The notes below the pieces were generated by a model. It worked only from the letters and a program-made list of their open reading frames with translations. It was not told the DNA's origin and ran no database searches. Positions 42,101 through 51,288 of a stretch of 64,000 nt of DNA are shown piece by piece (the first letter of the stretch is position 1; each line of letters starts with the position of its first letter). The position numbers and the translations under genes are program-made. Source of the stretch: Brevundimonas sp. Root1279 (GTDB lineage: Bacteria > Pseudomonadota > Alphaproteobacteria > Caulobacterales > Caulobacteraceae); assembly GCF_001425945.1 (NCBI RefSeq), contig NZ_LMEB01000004.1:1-64000 (forward strand), in the 5' to 3' direction.

Positions 42101-43513
42101 TCAGCCGCCGGCGGGTACGACGACGGTCGGACGGCGGCGCTCGTAGCGCTCGTCCATGGCGTCGACGTCAGCCTGGGTGGCGCCGGAGGCGAAGACGATA
42201 TCCATGGCCCGGGTCCATTCCGCCGAACCCGGCTCGAGCATGTCGCGGGCGCGCAGAGCGAACTGGGTGGCCTGCTGCTCGGCGCCGGCGGCGAAATACA
42301 TCTCGGCCGAGGCCAGGCGGGCTTCACCCTCCTTGCCCTGGCTGGCGTAGGCCTGGCTCAGCAGGCGCCAGCCCATGCTGTTGTCGTTCTCCATGGCCGT
42401 GGCGCGCTTCAGCTGGTCGACGGCGGCGTCGAGCTTGGCCGGATCATTGGTCTCGATCAGGGCGTGGGCCAGGTTGATGCGCAGCAGGGGCGCGTCCGGC
42501 TTGATCTCGACCGAGCGCTGGTGTGCGCCGATGGCCTCGTTAGGGCGACCTTCCTCGAACAGGATTTGACCCTTCAACTCCCAGAAGTACGGGTTCTCGG
42601 GTTGTTCGGCGAGAAACTCGTCGACGGCGGCGAGGGCGCGGTCGGTCTGGCCGTCGCGGTACCAGGCGATGGCGCGGGCGTAGCGCGCGGGGAGGGAGGT
42701 GTCGCTCTCCGGAAAGTCGCGCAGCGTCTGGTTCGGCGAATCCATGAAGGCGTGGATCTTGGCCAGGATCAGGGCGTGCTGGGCCATTCGCTCGGGGCTG
42801 TCGCGATGATCGTAGTGCGGCTGCTCCTGCACGAAGCGGCGCAGGTTCTCGATCCGGTCCGAGGACAGCGGGTGGCTGCGGAAATAGGGGTAGCGGCGGG
42901 CGTCGGAGAAGACTTCCTGCGAGCGGAAATTCTCGAAGAAGCTGACCAGGCCGCGGCCGGATTCGCCGGCGCGCTCGAGCGCGCGGGCTCCGGAGTTGTC
43001 AGCCTCGCCTTCCTGGTGGGTCATGTAGCGCAGGGCGCTGAGGGTGCCGAAATACTGGCTGTTGCCGAGCAGGACGGCGCCGGCGTCGGGGGCGCCGGCG
43101 GCGATGGCCAAGGCTCCGAGCGCCATGGTCATCAGCATCGGCTGCATGCCGGCGTTTTGAGCCCCGTCGCGCAGGGTGTGGCGGTTCTTCACGTGTCCGG
43201 CTTCGTGGGCGACCACGCCGAGCAGCTCGTTGGGATTGCGTGTCCGCAGGATCAGGCCGGTGTTCAGACCGATGATCCGCCCGCGCGTGGCGAAGGCGTT
43301 GAGGTCGTTGTCGTTGATCAGGAGGATCTCGACTTCGGACGGCTCCAGCCCCATGGCCGAGAACACCGGGTTGGACCATTCGCTGACGATGGTCTCGATT
43401 TCGGTGTCGCGGATCGCGGACTGGGCGGCGGCGGGCGACGCGGTCGCCAGCGCCAAGCCGACGGCGGTCGCAGCGCCAAAGAGGCGGGCGGCGTGTCTCG
43501 TCAGCCAGGACAT
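42101..43513 (-). CDS. M48 metallopeptidase with TPR domain (BepA-like)
   Basis: This 470-residue periplasmic protease has a signal peptide (cleavage after ASPAAAQ). The zinc motif HEAGH is in VVAHEAGHVKNRH and the third ligand in HQEGEADNSGARAL. Membrane-proximal glycine/alanine helices follow the active site, and the C-terminal half is a TPR array (AIAWYRDGQTDRALAAVDEF, AIGAHQRSVEIKPDA). This organisation matches BepA, which checks outer-membrane protein assembly. The ATG at 43513 is chosen over one six codons upstream. It lies 61 bases downstream of rne. Confidence 0.9.
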   Translation of the reverse strand: MSWLTRHAARLFGAATAVGLALATASPAAAQSAIRDTEIETIVSEWSNPVFSAMGLEPSEVEILLINDNDLNAFATRGRIIGLNTGLILRTRNPNELLGVVAHEAGHVKNRHTLRDGAQNAGMQPMLMTMALGALAIAAGAPDAGAVLLGNSQYFGTLSALRYMTHQEGEADNSGARALERAGESGRGLVSFFENFRSQEVFSDARRYPYFRSHPLSSDRIENLRRFVQEQPHYDHRDSPERMAQHALILAKIHAFMDSPNQTLRDFPESDTSLPARYARAIAWYRDGQTDRALAAVDEFLAEQPENPYFWELKGQILFEEGRPNEAIGAHQRSVEIKPDAPLLRINLAHALIETNDPAKLDAAVDQLKRATAMENDNSMGWRLLSQAYASQGKEGEARLASAEMYFAAGAEQQATQFALRARDMLEPGSAEWTRAMDIVFASGATQADVDAMDERYERRRPTVVVPAGG

Positions 43514-43574
43514 GGCGAACTCCACATACACTCGACGCCCCCCGCCTCGATGGTCACTATCTAATCACGGCCTT

Positions 43575-46229
43575 TCAACGGCGCCACCATCCGCGCTTCG
43601 GCTTCTCTGGCGGTGCGCTGATCTGATTGGGATCTTCCGCGATCAGAGAGGCAACGTCGACCTCGGGTTTGGGCGCCGGGACGGGCTCGACGACCGCCGC
43701 CGGTTCCGGTTCCGGAGCCGCTTCGACGACCGGTTCGGCCTCGGCGGCCTCCTCGGGCGTGACGTCGATCACGGCCGGCTCGGCTTCGGCGTGGATTTCG
43801 TTCGGCTCGACAGCGGTTTCGAAGGCCGAGTCCGCGGTGGCGCTGGCCGAGGCCTTGCGACGCACGCGGCGGCGCTTGGGCTCTTCGGGCAGAGCGATCG
43901 GAGCGACCTCGTCGACTTCAGGCTCGACGACCACAGCCATCGGCGTGTCCGGCGAGCCGTCCGGCGGCATGCCTTCGTTGGTGGCGCGGGTCTCGACCTT
44001 GACCTCGTGGGTCAGGCCCTGTTCCGAACCGCGATCCCGGCCGCGACCGCGACCGCGACGACGGCGCGAACGGTTGCCGCGTTCGCCGCCGATCTCGCCT
44101 TCCGGACGCTCGCCGACGACCTCGTCGACGTCGCCTTGCGGGGCGACGGCGGCCGGGGCCGAGCGCGGCTGAGCCGGGCCGGGGTTGATCGGGTCGAACC
44201 AGACATAGGGATCGTCAAGCGACGGCGTACGGCCGCGCACCCAGAAGAAGGAATCGCGCTCGGCGCCGCCCTCTTCGCGGACCCGACGCCCGCCGCGACG
44301 ACCGCGACGGCGGCGACGGCCGGCTTCGCTGTCATCGTCGTCTTCAGCGGTGGCGGCGGCGGCCAGGCCGGGGACGGCCTCGCCGTTGGGCTCGTCGCGA
44401 CGACCGCCGCCCCGACGGCGGCGTCCACGGCCGCGGCCGCGTTCGCCGTCGGCGCGCTCAGAGCGCTCGCGAGGCTCGTCGTCGTCGGTGTCTTCGCGCT
44501 CGAGGTCTTCCTCGTCCTCGTCGTCGAAGATTTCCTCGTCGTCCGCTTCCTCTTCCTCGTAGGCGCTGTCGTCGAAGTCGTCCTCGAGATCGATGAAGGT
44601 CTCGGGGCGCTCGGGCGGCGTGAAGTCCTCGTTGGTCTCAGTGCGCTCGATCGAGTGCTCGCCCTGGGCCAGGCTGTCATCGATCTGGATGACGACGTTC
44701 AGGCCGCGCTGGTCCAGCAGGCGCTGCAGGTAGTCGCGCTTGTGGTTCAGGACGTAGAGGGCGACCGCGGTGCAGACGCGCAGGGTCACCGAACCGGCGC
44801 CGTGCTTGCCGGCCTCGATGTCGACGGCGCGCAGGGTCATCAGGGCGGCGCTTTCCGCCGAACGGATGCGACCGGCGCCCTGGCAGTGCGGGCAGGCCTC
44901 GGTGGCGCCCTCGATCACGCCGAGGCGACGACGCTGGCGGCTGATCTCCATCAGGCCGAAGCCCGAGATGCGGCCCATCTGGATGCGGGCGCGATCCTTG
45001 GCCAATGCGTCCTTCAGCGCCTTCTCGACAGCCCGGTTGTTCTTCGACTCATCCATGTCGATGAAGTCGATGACGATCAGGCCGGCGAGGTCGCGCAGAC
45101 GCAGCTGGCGGGCGGCCTCGACGGCGGCCTCCATGTTCGTCTTGAAGGCGGTGGCCTCGACGTTCCGCTCCTTGGTGGCGCGGCCGGAGTTGACGTCGAT
45201 GGCGACCAGGGCCTCGGTCTGGTTGATAACCAGATAGCCGCCCGACTTCAGCGGCACGGTCGGCTGGTGGATCTGGGTCAGCATCTCTTCGATGCCGTTG
45301 GACGCGAACAGCGGCCGGGCGCCCTGGTACAGGTGCACCTTCTTGGACTGGGCCGGCATCAGCACGCGCATGAAGTCGCGGGCTTCCTTGAAGCCTTCCA
45401 CGCCCTCGACCTGGATGCCGTCGAAGTCCTTGTCGAACATGTCGCGCACGGCGCGGCGGACGAGGTTTTCTTCCTCATAGATTAGCGAGGGCGCGTTGGA
45501 GCGCAGGGTGGTCTCGCGGATCGTCTCCCACAGACGCAGGAGGTATTCGTAGTCCCGCTTGATCTCGGCCTTTGTGCGCTTGGCGCCCGCGGTGCGAATG
45601 ATCAGGCCCATGCCCTGCGGCACGGCCAGCGAGGCCGCGGCGGCCTTCAGGCGCTTGCGGTCGGAGGCCTGGGTGATCTTGCGCGAGATGCCGCCGCCCT
45701 TGCCGGTGTTGGGCATGAGCACGCAGTAGCGGCCGGCCAGGGACAGCCAGGTGGTCAGGGCCGCGCCCTTGCCGCCACGCTCGTCCTTGACGACCTGCAC
45801 CAGCAGGATCTGGCGGCGCTTGATCACGTCCTGGATCTTGTAGCGGCGCATCAGGCGGCGCTTCAGCCGCTCTTCCTCGGCGAGACCGCCTTCGTGCTCG
45901 CCGTCGTCGCTCTCGCGGCCGAGGTCGTCGTGGTCATCCTCGTCCGTCGCCGCTTCAGCCATGATGGCTTCGCGGTCGGCGACCGGGATCTGGTAATAGT
46001 CCGGATGGATCTCGTTGAAGGCCAGGAAGCCGTGGCGATTGCCGCCGTATTCGACGAACGCCGCCTGCAGGCTGGGCTCTACGCGGGTGACCTTGGCGAG
46101 ATAGATGTTGCCCCGGAGCTGACGCTTCGAGCGGGATTCAAAGTCGAATTCCTCGATCTGACGGCCCTCGACGATCGCGACGCGGGTCTCCTCCGCGTGG
46201 GCGGCGTCGATCAACATGGTCTTTGACAT
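43575..46229 (-). CDS. rne: Ribonuclease E
   Basis: This 884-residue endoribonuclease is the scaffold of the RNA degradosome. The N-terminal half has an S1 domain with a long acidic and basic insertion (about 80-130), the 5'-sensor and the DNase I-like domain with catalytic Asp residues (VAIDVNSGRA and IVIDFIDMDE), then the zinc-link CPHCQG at about 445. The rest is disordered: acidic blocks alternate with arginine-rich blocks (RGRGRGRRRRGGGRR). The last residues, EKPKRGWWRR, match the GWW motif by which Caulobacter RNase E binds PNPase. A long leader upstream may serve autoregulation. Confidence 0.97.
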   Translation of the reverse strand: MSKTMLIDAAHAEETRVAIVEGRQIEEFDFESRSKRQLRGNIYLAKVTRVEPSLQAAFVEYGGNRHGFLAFNEIHPDYYQIPVADREAIMAEAATDEDDHDDLGRESDDGEHEGGLAEEERLKRRLMRRYKIQDVIKRRQILLVQVVKDERGGKGAALTTWLSLAGRYCVLMPNTGKGGGISRKITQASDRKRLKAAAASLAVPQGMGLIIRTAGAKRTKAEIKRDYEYLLRLWETIRETTLRSNAPSLIYEEENLVRRAVRDMFDKDFDGIQVEGVEGFKEARDFMRVLMPAQSKKVHLYQGARPLFASNGIEEMLTQIHQPTVPLKSGGYLVINQTEALVAIDVNSGRATKERNVEATAFKTNMEAAVEAARQLRLRDLAGLIVIDFIDMDESKNNRAVEKALKDALAKDRARIQMGRISGFGLMEISRQRRRLGVIEGATEACPHCQGAGRIRSAESAALMTLRAVDIEAGKHGAGSVTLRVCTAVALYVLNHKRDYLQRLLDQRGLNVVIQIDDSLAQGEHSIERTETNEDFTPPERPETFIDLEDDFDDSAYEEEEADDEEIFDDEDEEDLEREDTDDDEPRERSERADGERGRGRGRRRRGGGRRDEPNGEAVPGLAAAATAEDDDDSEAGRRRRRGRRGGRRVREEGGAERDSFFWVRGRTPSLDDPYVWFDPINPGPAQPRSAPAAVAPQGDVDEVVGERPEGEIGGERGNRSRRRRGRGRGRDRGSEQGLTHEVKVETRATNEGMPPDGSPDTPMAVVVEPEVDEVAPIALPEEPKRRRVRRKASASATADSAFETAVEPNEIHAEAEPAVIDVTPEEAAEAEPVVEAAPEPEPAAVVEPVPAPKPEVDVASLIAEDPNQISAPPEKPKRGWWRR

Positions 46230-46624
46230 GGAGTGTTTCTTTCTGGCGCGCTCGGGCCCGGCCGGTCAGCGCACGGCTGACGGGCGAAGCGGCTCGCCGA
46301 ATGGGGGTGAGGCGGGCGGACGCGGGCGCGCTGCCGTCTGCCCGGCGGTCGCCGGAGACGGTGTCGGTCAGATCAGACCGGAGAAAAGCGCAGGCGTTTG
46401 AGCCCATGGGTCGTGGTCGGTCCTGGACCCGCTCGCGCCAGAGGCGCCGTCGGGGCCCGTCGTCGGATCAGCGGAGCCCTTGGGTCCGGTCGATCCTCGG
46501 ATCAGTGAAAGCCATTGCTGCGAGGAGGGCGCGTCCAGCCCAGAGCGGGGGACACGATCGATCGCGAACCCATCAAGCATAGTCACCGTAAACGTGAATG
46601 AAAAGGCGCGTTCGCCTTAACGCG
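46230..46624. other. Long rne leader region, divergent from amiC
   Basis: This stretch holds no supportable gene. It carries several small dyads, such as cggtc (46365-46369) with gaccg (46376-46380) and aaggcg (46603-46608) with cgcctt (46613-46618). The only promoter-like signal for rne on the minus strand is a weak one with TATGCT near 46580. If used, it would give a leader of over 300 bases. Long structured leaders that RNase E itself cleaves are known for E. coli rne; whether that holds here is inference. Confidence 0.4.
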
Positions 46625-46650
46625 TTGCTGACGCGCCTGTGGCATAATGG
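46625..46650 (+). promoter_or_regulatory. Promoter of amiC
   Basis: TTGCTG (46625-46630), 11 bases and GCATAATGG (46642-46650) match the Caulobacter housekeeping pattern. The promoter lies 30 bases before the amiC ATG. Confidence 0.5.
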
Positions 46651-46679
46651 AAGCGTCAGAATAACGGGTTTCGCAGAGG

Positions 46680-47894
46680 ATGAACGGGCTTACGCGGCTG
46701 TTTCCGCCGGATTGGGGCGTGCGTCAGTGGGCGATGGCGGCTGTGGCCGCCGTGGTCTTCTGCGTCGCTGTGCTGGCGGCCGGGCGCGGCCTGGCCTCCG
46801 GAGCCATGGGCGAAATCATGCGCGTTCGCTTCGGCGGCGACGCCGAACGCACCCGTGTGGTCGTTGATCTAGACCGCACCTCGCGCGGCGAGGTGCTGCA
46901 GACGGGCGCTGACGGCCGGGTGGTCGTCAGCCTGTCCGGCGTGACCACGCCGCCTGGCCTGAACGGTCGGGGCGTCGGCCTGGTGCGCGGCTATCGTGTC
47001 GCCGGGGCGGGCGCCTCCTCGCGGGTGGAGCTGGACCTGGCCACCAGCGCCGAGATCGAGCGCCGCTTCCTACTGCCGCCGGGCGACGGCATCAGCCACT
47101 ATCGCTACGTCATCGACCTGAAGGCCACCGGGCGGGCCCCGACGCGGCCGAACCGGGCGCCTGAGCCGCCGCGGCCGGCGGAGCGGCCCCTGATCTATAT
47201 CGACGCCGGCCACGGCGGTCGCGACCCCGGCGCCCAGGGCGTCCATGCGCGCGAAAGCACGGTGACGCTGGCCGCCGCCCAGACCCTGAAGCAGGCGCTG
47301 GAGCGCACCGGCCGCTATCGCGTGCGCATGACGCGGGACAGCGACACCTACGTCGACCTCTATCGCCGGGTCGCGATTGCGCGCGCCGCGGGCGCCGACC
47401 TGTTCATCTCCCTGCACGCCGACGCCGGCGGCGACCCCGCCACGCGGGGCGCCAGCGTCTACACCCTGTCGGAACAGGGGGCGGGCCGGGCGGTGCGTGA
47501 GTTCACCAGCGCCGACAACTGGCAGCGCAGCCTCAATCTGCCGGGCCGTGACGCCTCGGTTGACCGCATCCTGCTCGACATGACCCAGCGGGCCACCCAG
47601 AACCGTTCGGCCCAGCTGGCCCGGACGCTGCTTGGCGAGCTGGAGGGGGCGGACCATCCGCTGCTGCGCCGCAGTCACCGCGACGCCGGCCTGGCGGTCC
47701 TGTTGGCTCCGGACGTGCCGGCGGTCCTGCTGGAGATGGGCTTCATCACCAATCCGGAAGACGAAGAACTGCTGACCAACGCCCGGGCCCGTCGACGCAT
47801 GATGCAGGCCGTGGCGGACGGCATCGACCGCTACTTCCGTGAGCCGGCGGGCGAAGTGCAGTTGGCCTCTACCGGGACGACGAGCGCCCACTGA
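46680..47894 (+). CDS. amiC: N-acetylmuramoyl-L-alanine amidase AmiC
   Basis: This 404-residue amidase cuts the bond between muramic acid and the peptide during septal splitting. It has an N-terminal signal anchor (about 17-37), an AMIN localisation domain (about 45-150, MRVRFGGDAERTRVVVDLDR) and an amidase_3 domain (about 165-390). The zinc motifs are IYIDAGHGGRDPG, the Glu in ARESTVTLAAA and SLHADAG, with LLEMGFITNPEDE at the end. Most bacteria keep such amidases inactive until an NlpD/EnvC-type LytM protein activates them; a candidate partner is encoded at 17856. Confidence 0.95.
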   Translation: MNGLTRLFPPDWGVRQWAMAAVAAVVFCVAVLAAGRGLASGAMGEIMRVRFGGDAERTRVVVDLDRTSRGEVLQTGADGRVVVSLSGVTTPPGLNGRGVGLVRGYRVAGAGASSRVELDLATSAEIERRFLLPPGDGISHYRYVIDLKATGRAPTRPNRAPEPPRPAERPLIYIDAGHGGRDPGAQGVHARESTVTLAAAQTLKQALERTGRYRVRMTRDSDTYVDLYRRVAIARAAGADLFISLHADAGGDPATRGASVYTLSEQGAGRAVREFTSADNWQRSLNLPGRDASVDRILLDMTQRATQNRSAQLARTLLGELEGADHPLLRRSHRDAGLAVLLAPDVPAVLLEMGFITNPEDEELLTNARARRRMMQAVADGIDRYFREPAGEVQLASTGTTSAH

Positions 47895-47950
47895 CCGCTT
47901 TTGACGCATCCGGGGTGCATGATCGGCCCTGAGCGATTATCTGGGCCGCC

Positions 47951-48676
47951 ATGCGTCTGCGCGTCATCGACCTTGAAACCACCGGTGGAGACCGGACCGC
48001 CGAGATCATCGAGGTCGGGATCGTCGACGTCGTGCGCGACGGAGAGGGCTGGCGCGCCCTGCCGCCGGTGACCAGACTGTTCCGGCCGAAGGGCGAGATC
48101 TCTGTGCATGCGATGGCGGTGCACCACCTGACGCCTGACGATTTCTGCGACGCCGACCCGCACTGCGACGAATATCGGCTGCGCGAGATGTTCGCGGCGG
48201 CCCCCGCGGACGTCATGGTCGCCCACAGCGCCCGTTTCGAGCGCGGCTTCATCGCCGACACCGCCACCGGCGGCCTGCCCTGGATCTGCACCGTACGCGC
48301 CTCTAAGGCGGTGTGGCCCCAGTCGCCGGGCCATTCGAACCAGGTTCTGCGCTATTGGCGGGGGCTGCGGCTGGACCCGGCGATGGCCAATCCGGCACAC
48401 CGCGCCGGGCCGGACGCTTGGGTCACGGCGCACATCCTGATCGACCTTCTGAAGGAGGCGAGCGTCGAGCAGATGTTGGCCTGGACCAGTGAACCGCGCA
48501 CGCTGAACAAGATTCCGTTTGGCAAGCACCGCGGCAAACCGTGGTCAGAACCGCCGCTGGACTACCTGCGGTGGATGGCCGGGCAGGGCGACATGGACGC
48601 CGAAGTCGTGGCCGCGGCGCGACAGGAGTTGGACCGTCGCACGGGGGCTCTGGCGGAGGCCTCCGCCGCGGGCTAA
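47951..48676 (+). CDS. DnaQ-like 3'-5' exonuclease with exoX-type C-terminal domain
   Basis: This 241-residue protein opens with the DEDDh exonuclease motif RLRVIDLETTGGDR, followed by the Exo II region (VMVAHSARFERGFI) and Exo III (HRAGPDAWVTAHIL, with His and Asp). The C-terminal PFGKHRGKPWSEPPLDYLRW matches the small domain seen at the end of exonuclease X-like proteins. It is therefore likely a DNA repair exonuclease rather than a polymerase subunit. It sits between amiC and mrcA on the same strand. Confidence 0.85.
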   Translation: MRLRVIDLETTGGDRTAEIIEVGIVDVVRDGEGWRALPPVTRLFRPKGEISVHAMAVHHLTPDDFCDADPHCDEYRLREMFAAAPADVMVAHSARFERGFIADTATGGLPWICTVRASKAVWPQSPGHSNQVLRYWRGLRLDPAMANPAHRAGPDAWVTAHILIDLLKEASVEQMLAWTSEPRTLNKIPFGKHRGKPWSEPPLDYLRWMAGQGDMDAEVVAAARQELDRRTGALAEASAAG

Positions 48677-48705
48677 ACCCTCCCTTCGGGCGTCATTCGG
48701 AGCAT

Positions 48706-51126
48706 ATGGTGAAGATAGCCGAACGCTGGTTCGTCATGGCGGGCGTCGCCCTGCTGGGCGCTATTGCGCTGGCCGGGCTGGTGGTCACGGTCTATGCCGC
48801 ATGGCTGTTCCACGACCTGCCCGACGCGTCTGAACTGGCCGACTATCGGCCGGCCACGGCGACGCGCGTCTATGCCGGCGACGGCACCCTGATCGGCGAG
48901 TTCTCGGACGAACGCCGGATCTACGTCTCCTACGAACAGATTCCCGAGCCGGTCGTGGAGGCCTTCCTGGCCGCTGAAGATCGCAATTTCTTCAGCCACG
49001 GCGGCGTCGACGTATCCGGTCTGGGCCGGGCGATGTTCAAGAACGTCTTCAACGCGGTCTCGGGGCGCCGCCTCGAGGGCGGCTCGACCATCACGCAGCA
49101 GGTCGCCAAGAACGTTCTGCTGACCAACGAGAGCAGCATCAACCGCAAGGTCAAGGAAGCCATCCTGGCCAACCGTCTCGAGGCGACGCTGTCCAAGCAG
49201 CAGATCCTCGAGCTGTACCTGAACGAGATCTTCCTCGGTTATCGCTCGTACGGCGTGGCCGCGGCGGCCTACAACTATTTCGGCAAGTCGCTGGATCAGC
49301 TGACGCCGGACGAGGCGGCCTTCCTGGCGGCCCTGCCCAAGGGGCCGAACAACTACCATCCGAAGCGCCATCCGGCCGCGGCCAAGGGCCGTCGCGACTG
49401 GGTGCTGGGCGAGATGGCCCAGAACGGCTTCCTCACCGAGGAGCAGATGCAGCAGGCCCGCGCCCGGCCGCTGGTCACCCAGGACGCGCCGCGCCGGGCC
49501 CAGTACGCCGACGCAGACTTCTTCGTCGAGGAGGCGCGCCGCCAGGCCATCGCCCGCTTCGGCCGCGAGGAGGTCAACCGCGGCGGCTATTACATGCGCA
49601 CCACGCTCGATCCCGAGCTGCAATCGGCCGCCCGCGACGCCCTGATGAAGGGGCTCGAGAACTACGACCGTCGCCATGGCTGGCGCGGGGCGTGGGGCAC
49701 GACCGACTTCGCCGAGGGCTGGCAGGCCAAGGCGCTGGACCAGACGCGTCCGCCCGAGCGTCGCGCCTGGCAGGCCGCGGCCATCGAAAGCGTCGCCGGC
49801 AACAATGTGCGCATCCGGACCGCCCGCGACGGCAACACCGGCTCCCTGATCGCCGAGGACGCCGCCTGGGCCAACGCCAACCGTCCGCTGAAGCGCGGCG
49901 ACCTGATCTTCGTCGAGGCCCGCGGCGGCCAGTTCGCCCTGAAGCAGGTTCCGGCCGTCAACGGCGCCATGGTGGCCATCGAGCCGCAGTCGGGCCGGGT
50001 CCTGGCCATGGTCGGCGGTTATTCGCACTCGCTGTCCAGCTTCAACCGGGCCACCCAGGCCGAGCGCCAGCCGGGTTCGGCCTTCAAGCCGTTCGTCTAT
50101 GCGACGGCGCTGGAGGGCGACTACACGCCGGCCTCGATCGTGCTGGACGCCCCGATCAGTTTCGCCGGCGGCCCGAACGGCACCCGCTGGAGCCCTGAGA
50201 ACTACAGCCGCGAGTACTACGGCCCGCAGACCCTGCGCCGCGGTCTGGAGCTGTCGCGCAACGTCATGACGGTCCGCCTGGCCCAGGCCGTCGGCATGAA
50301 GAACGTCGTCGACCTGTCGAAGCGGATGGGCGTCTCGGACACTCTGCAGCCCAATCTGTCGGTGTCGCTTGGGGCAGGGGAGACCACTCCCTATCGCCTG
50401 ACCGCAGCCTACGCCGCCTTCGTCAACGGCGGTCGCCGCGTCGATCCCTACCTCATCGAGATGGTCCAGGACCGCGACGGCGAGACCATCTTCCGCGCCG
50501 ACGACCGCGCCTGCCGCGGCTGCGACCGGGCCTTCAGCGGCCAGGAGTCGCCGAAGCTGGAGCAACGCGGCGAGCAGGTCATCGACCCGATCACCGCCTA
50601 TCAGATCTCGTCCATGCTTGAAGGCGTGGTCCAGCGCGGCACCGCCGCCAGCGCCCGCGGCCTGGGCCGTTGGGTGGGAGGCAAGACCGGCACGACCAAT
50701 GAGTACCGCTCGGCCTGGTTCGTCGGCTTCTCGTCGGACATCGTCGTCGGCGTCTTCATCGGCTTCGACGACAACCGGCCGCTGGGCTCGGGCGAGACCG
50801 GCGCCACCGGGCCGGTGCCGGTGTTCAACGACTTCATGCAGGTCGCCCTGCGCAAGCGCCCGGCGCGTCCGTTCGTCCGGCCCAAGAACGCGGTCTTCCG
50901 CACCGTCAACGGCATCGAAGAGGCCTTCCGTCCCGGCACCGAGCGTCGCCGCGAGGAACAGGCGCCCCGTCCGCAGGTTCCGACCGGCCCGCAGAACTAC
51001 AACGACATCCTGCGCCGCGAAGAGGAGGAGGCCGCCGGCCTGCCGCCCTCGACCGCCCCGACCCCCCCGACGACGCCGCCGCCCGCGAAGAAGGAGCCGG
51101 CGGAGGATCTGAGCGGACTCTATTAG
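48706..51126 (+). CDS. mrcA: Penicillin-binding protein 1A
   Basis: This 806-residue class A penicillin-binding protein polymerises and cross-links peptidoglycan. A short cytoplasmic tail and membrane helix (about 12-34) precede the glycosyltransferase (family 51) domain with the catalytic Glu in AAEDRNFFSHGGVD and EGGSTITQQVAKN. The transpeptidase has the serine motif PGSAFKP and the KTGTT motif in GGKTGTTNEYRSAW. The C-terminus is a Pro/Glu-rich tail. The ATG at 48706 is used. The TAG stop lies at the start of a CTAG-rich heptamer array. Confidence 0.95.
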   Translation: MVKIAERWFVMAGVALLGAIALAGLVVTVYAAWLFHDLPDASELADYRPATATRVYAGDGTLIGEFSDERRIYVSYEQIPEPVVEAFLAAEDRNFFSHGGVDVSGLGRAMFKNVFNAVSGRRLEGGSTITQQVAKNVLLTNESSINRKVKEAILANRLEATLSKQQILELYLNEIFLGYRSYGVAAAAYNYFGKSLDQLTPDEAAFLAALPKGPNNYHPKRHPAAAKGRRDWVLGEMAQNGFLTEEQMQQARARPLVTQDAPRRAQYADADFFVEEARRQAIARFGREEVNRGGYYMRTTLDPELQSAARDALMKGLENYDRRHGWRGAWGTTDFAEGWQAKALDQTRPPERRAWQAAAIESVAGNNVRIRTARDGNTGSLIAEDAAWANANRPLKRGDLIFVEARGGQFALKQVPAVNGAMVAIEPQSGRVLAMVGGYSHSLSSFNRATQAERQPGSAFKPFVYATALEGDYTPASIVLDAPISFAGGPNGTRWSPENYSREYYGPQTLRRGLELSRNVMTVRLAQAVGMKNVVDLSKRMGVSDTLQPNLSVSLGAGETTPYRLTAAYAAFVNGGRRVDPYLIEMVQDRDGETIFRADDRACRGCDRAFSGQESPKLEQRGEQVIDPITAYQISSMLEGVVQRGTAASARGLGRWVGGKTGTTNEYRSAWFVGFSSDIVVGVFIGFDDNRPLGSGETGATGPVPVFNDFMQVALRKRPARPFVRPKNAVFRTVNGIEEAFRPGTERRREEQAPRPQVPTGPQNYNDILRREEEEAAGLPPSTAPTPPTTPPPAKKEPAEDLSGLY

Positions 51127-51224
51127 GTTCTAGGTTCTAGGGGCTAGGTTCTAGGGTGAGACGGGGTGCGTCTGTTCGCAGCCCTGCTTTTCCCCTAGCC
51201 CCCAGAACCTAGCCCCTAGAACCT
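51126..51224. repeat. Inverted 7-bp repeat arrays downstream of mrcA
   Basis: The left arm, 51126-51153, is GGTTCTA, GGTTCTA, GGGGCTA, GGTTCTA. The right arm, 51196-51223, is its complement in reverse order: TAGCCCC, CAGAACC, TAGCCCC, TAGAACC. Positions 51132-51152 pair perfectly with 51204-51224 over 21 bp, enclosing a 51-bp centre. The arrays are rich in CTAG, a tetranucleotide normally scarce in proteobacterial DNA. Confidence 0.9.
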
Positions 51225-51288
51225 CACTTCCCCTTTTCCCCGGCGCGCTCTATGTCCGCGCCTCACTTTGATGTCGCTGGAGAATGCG

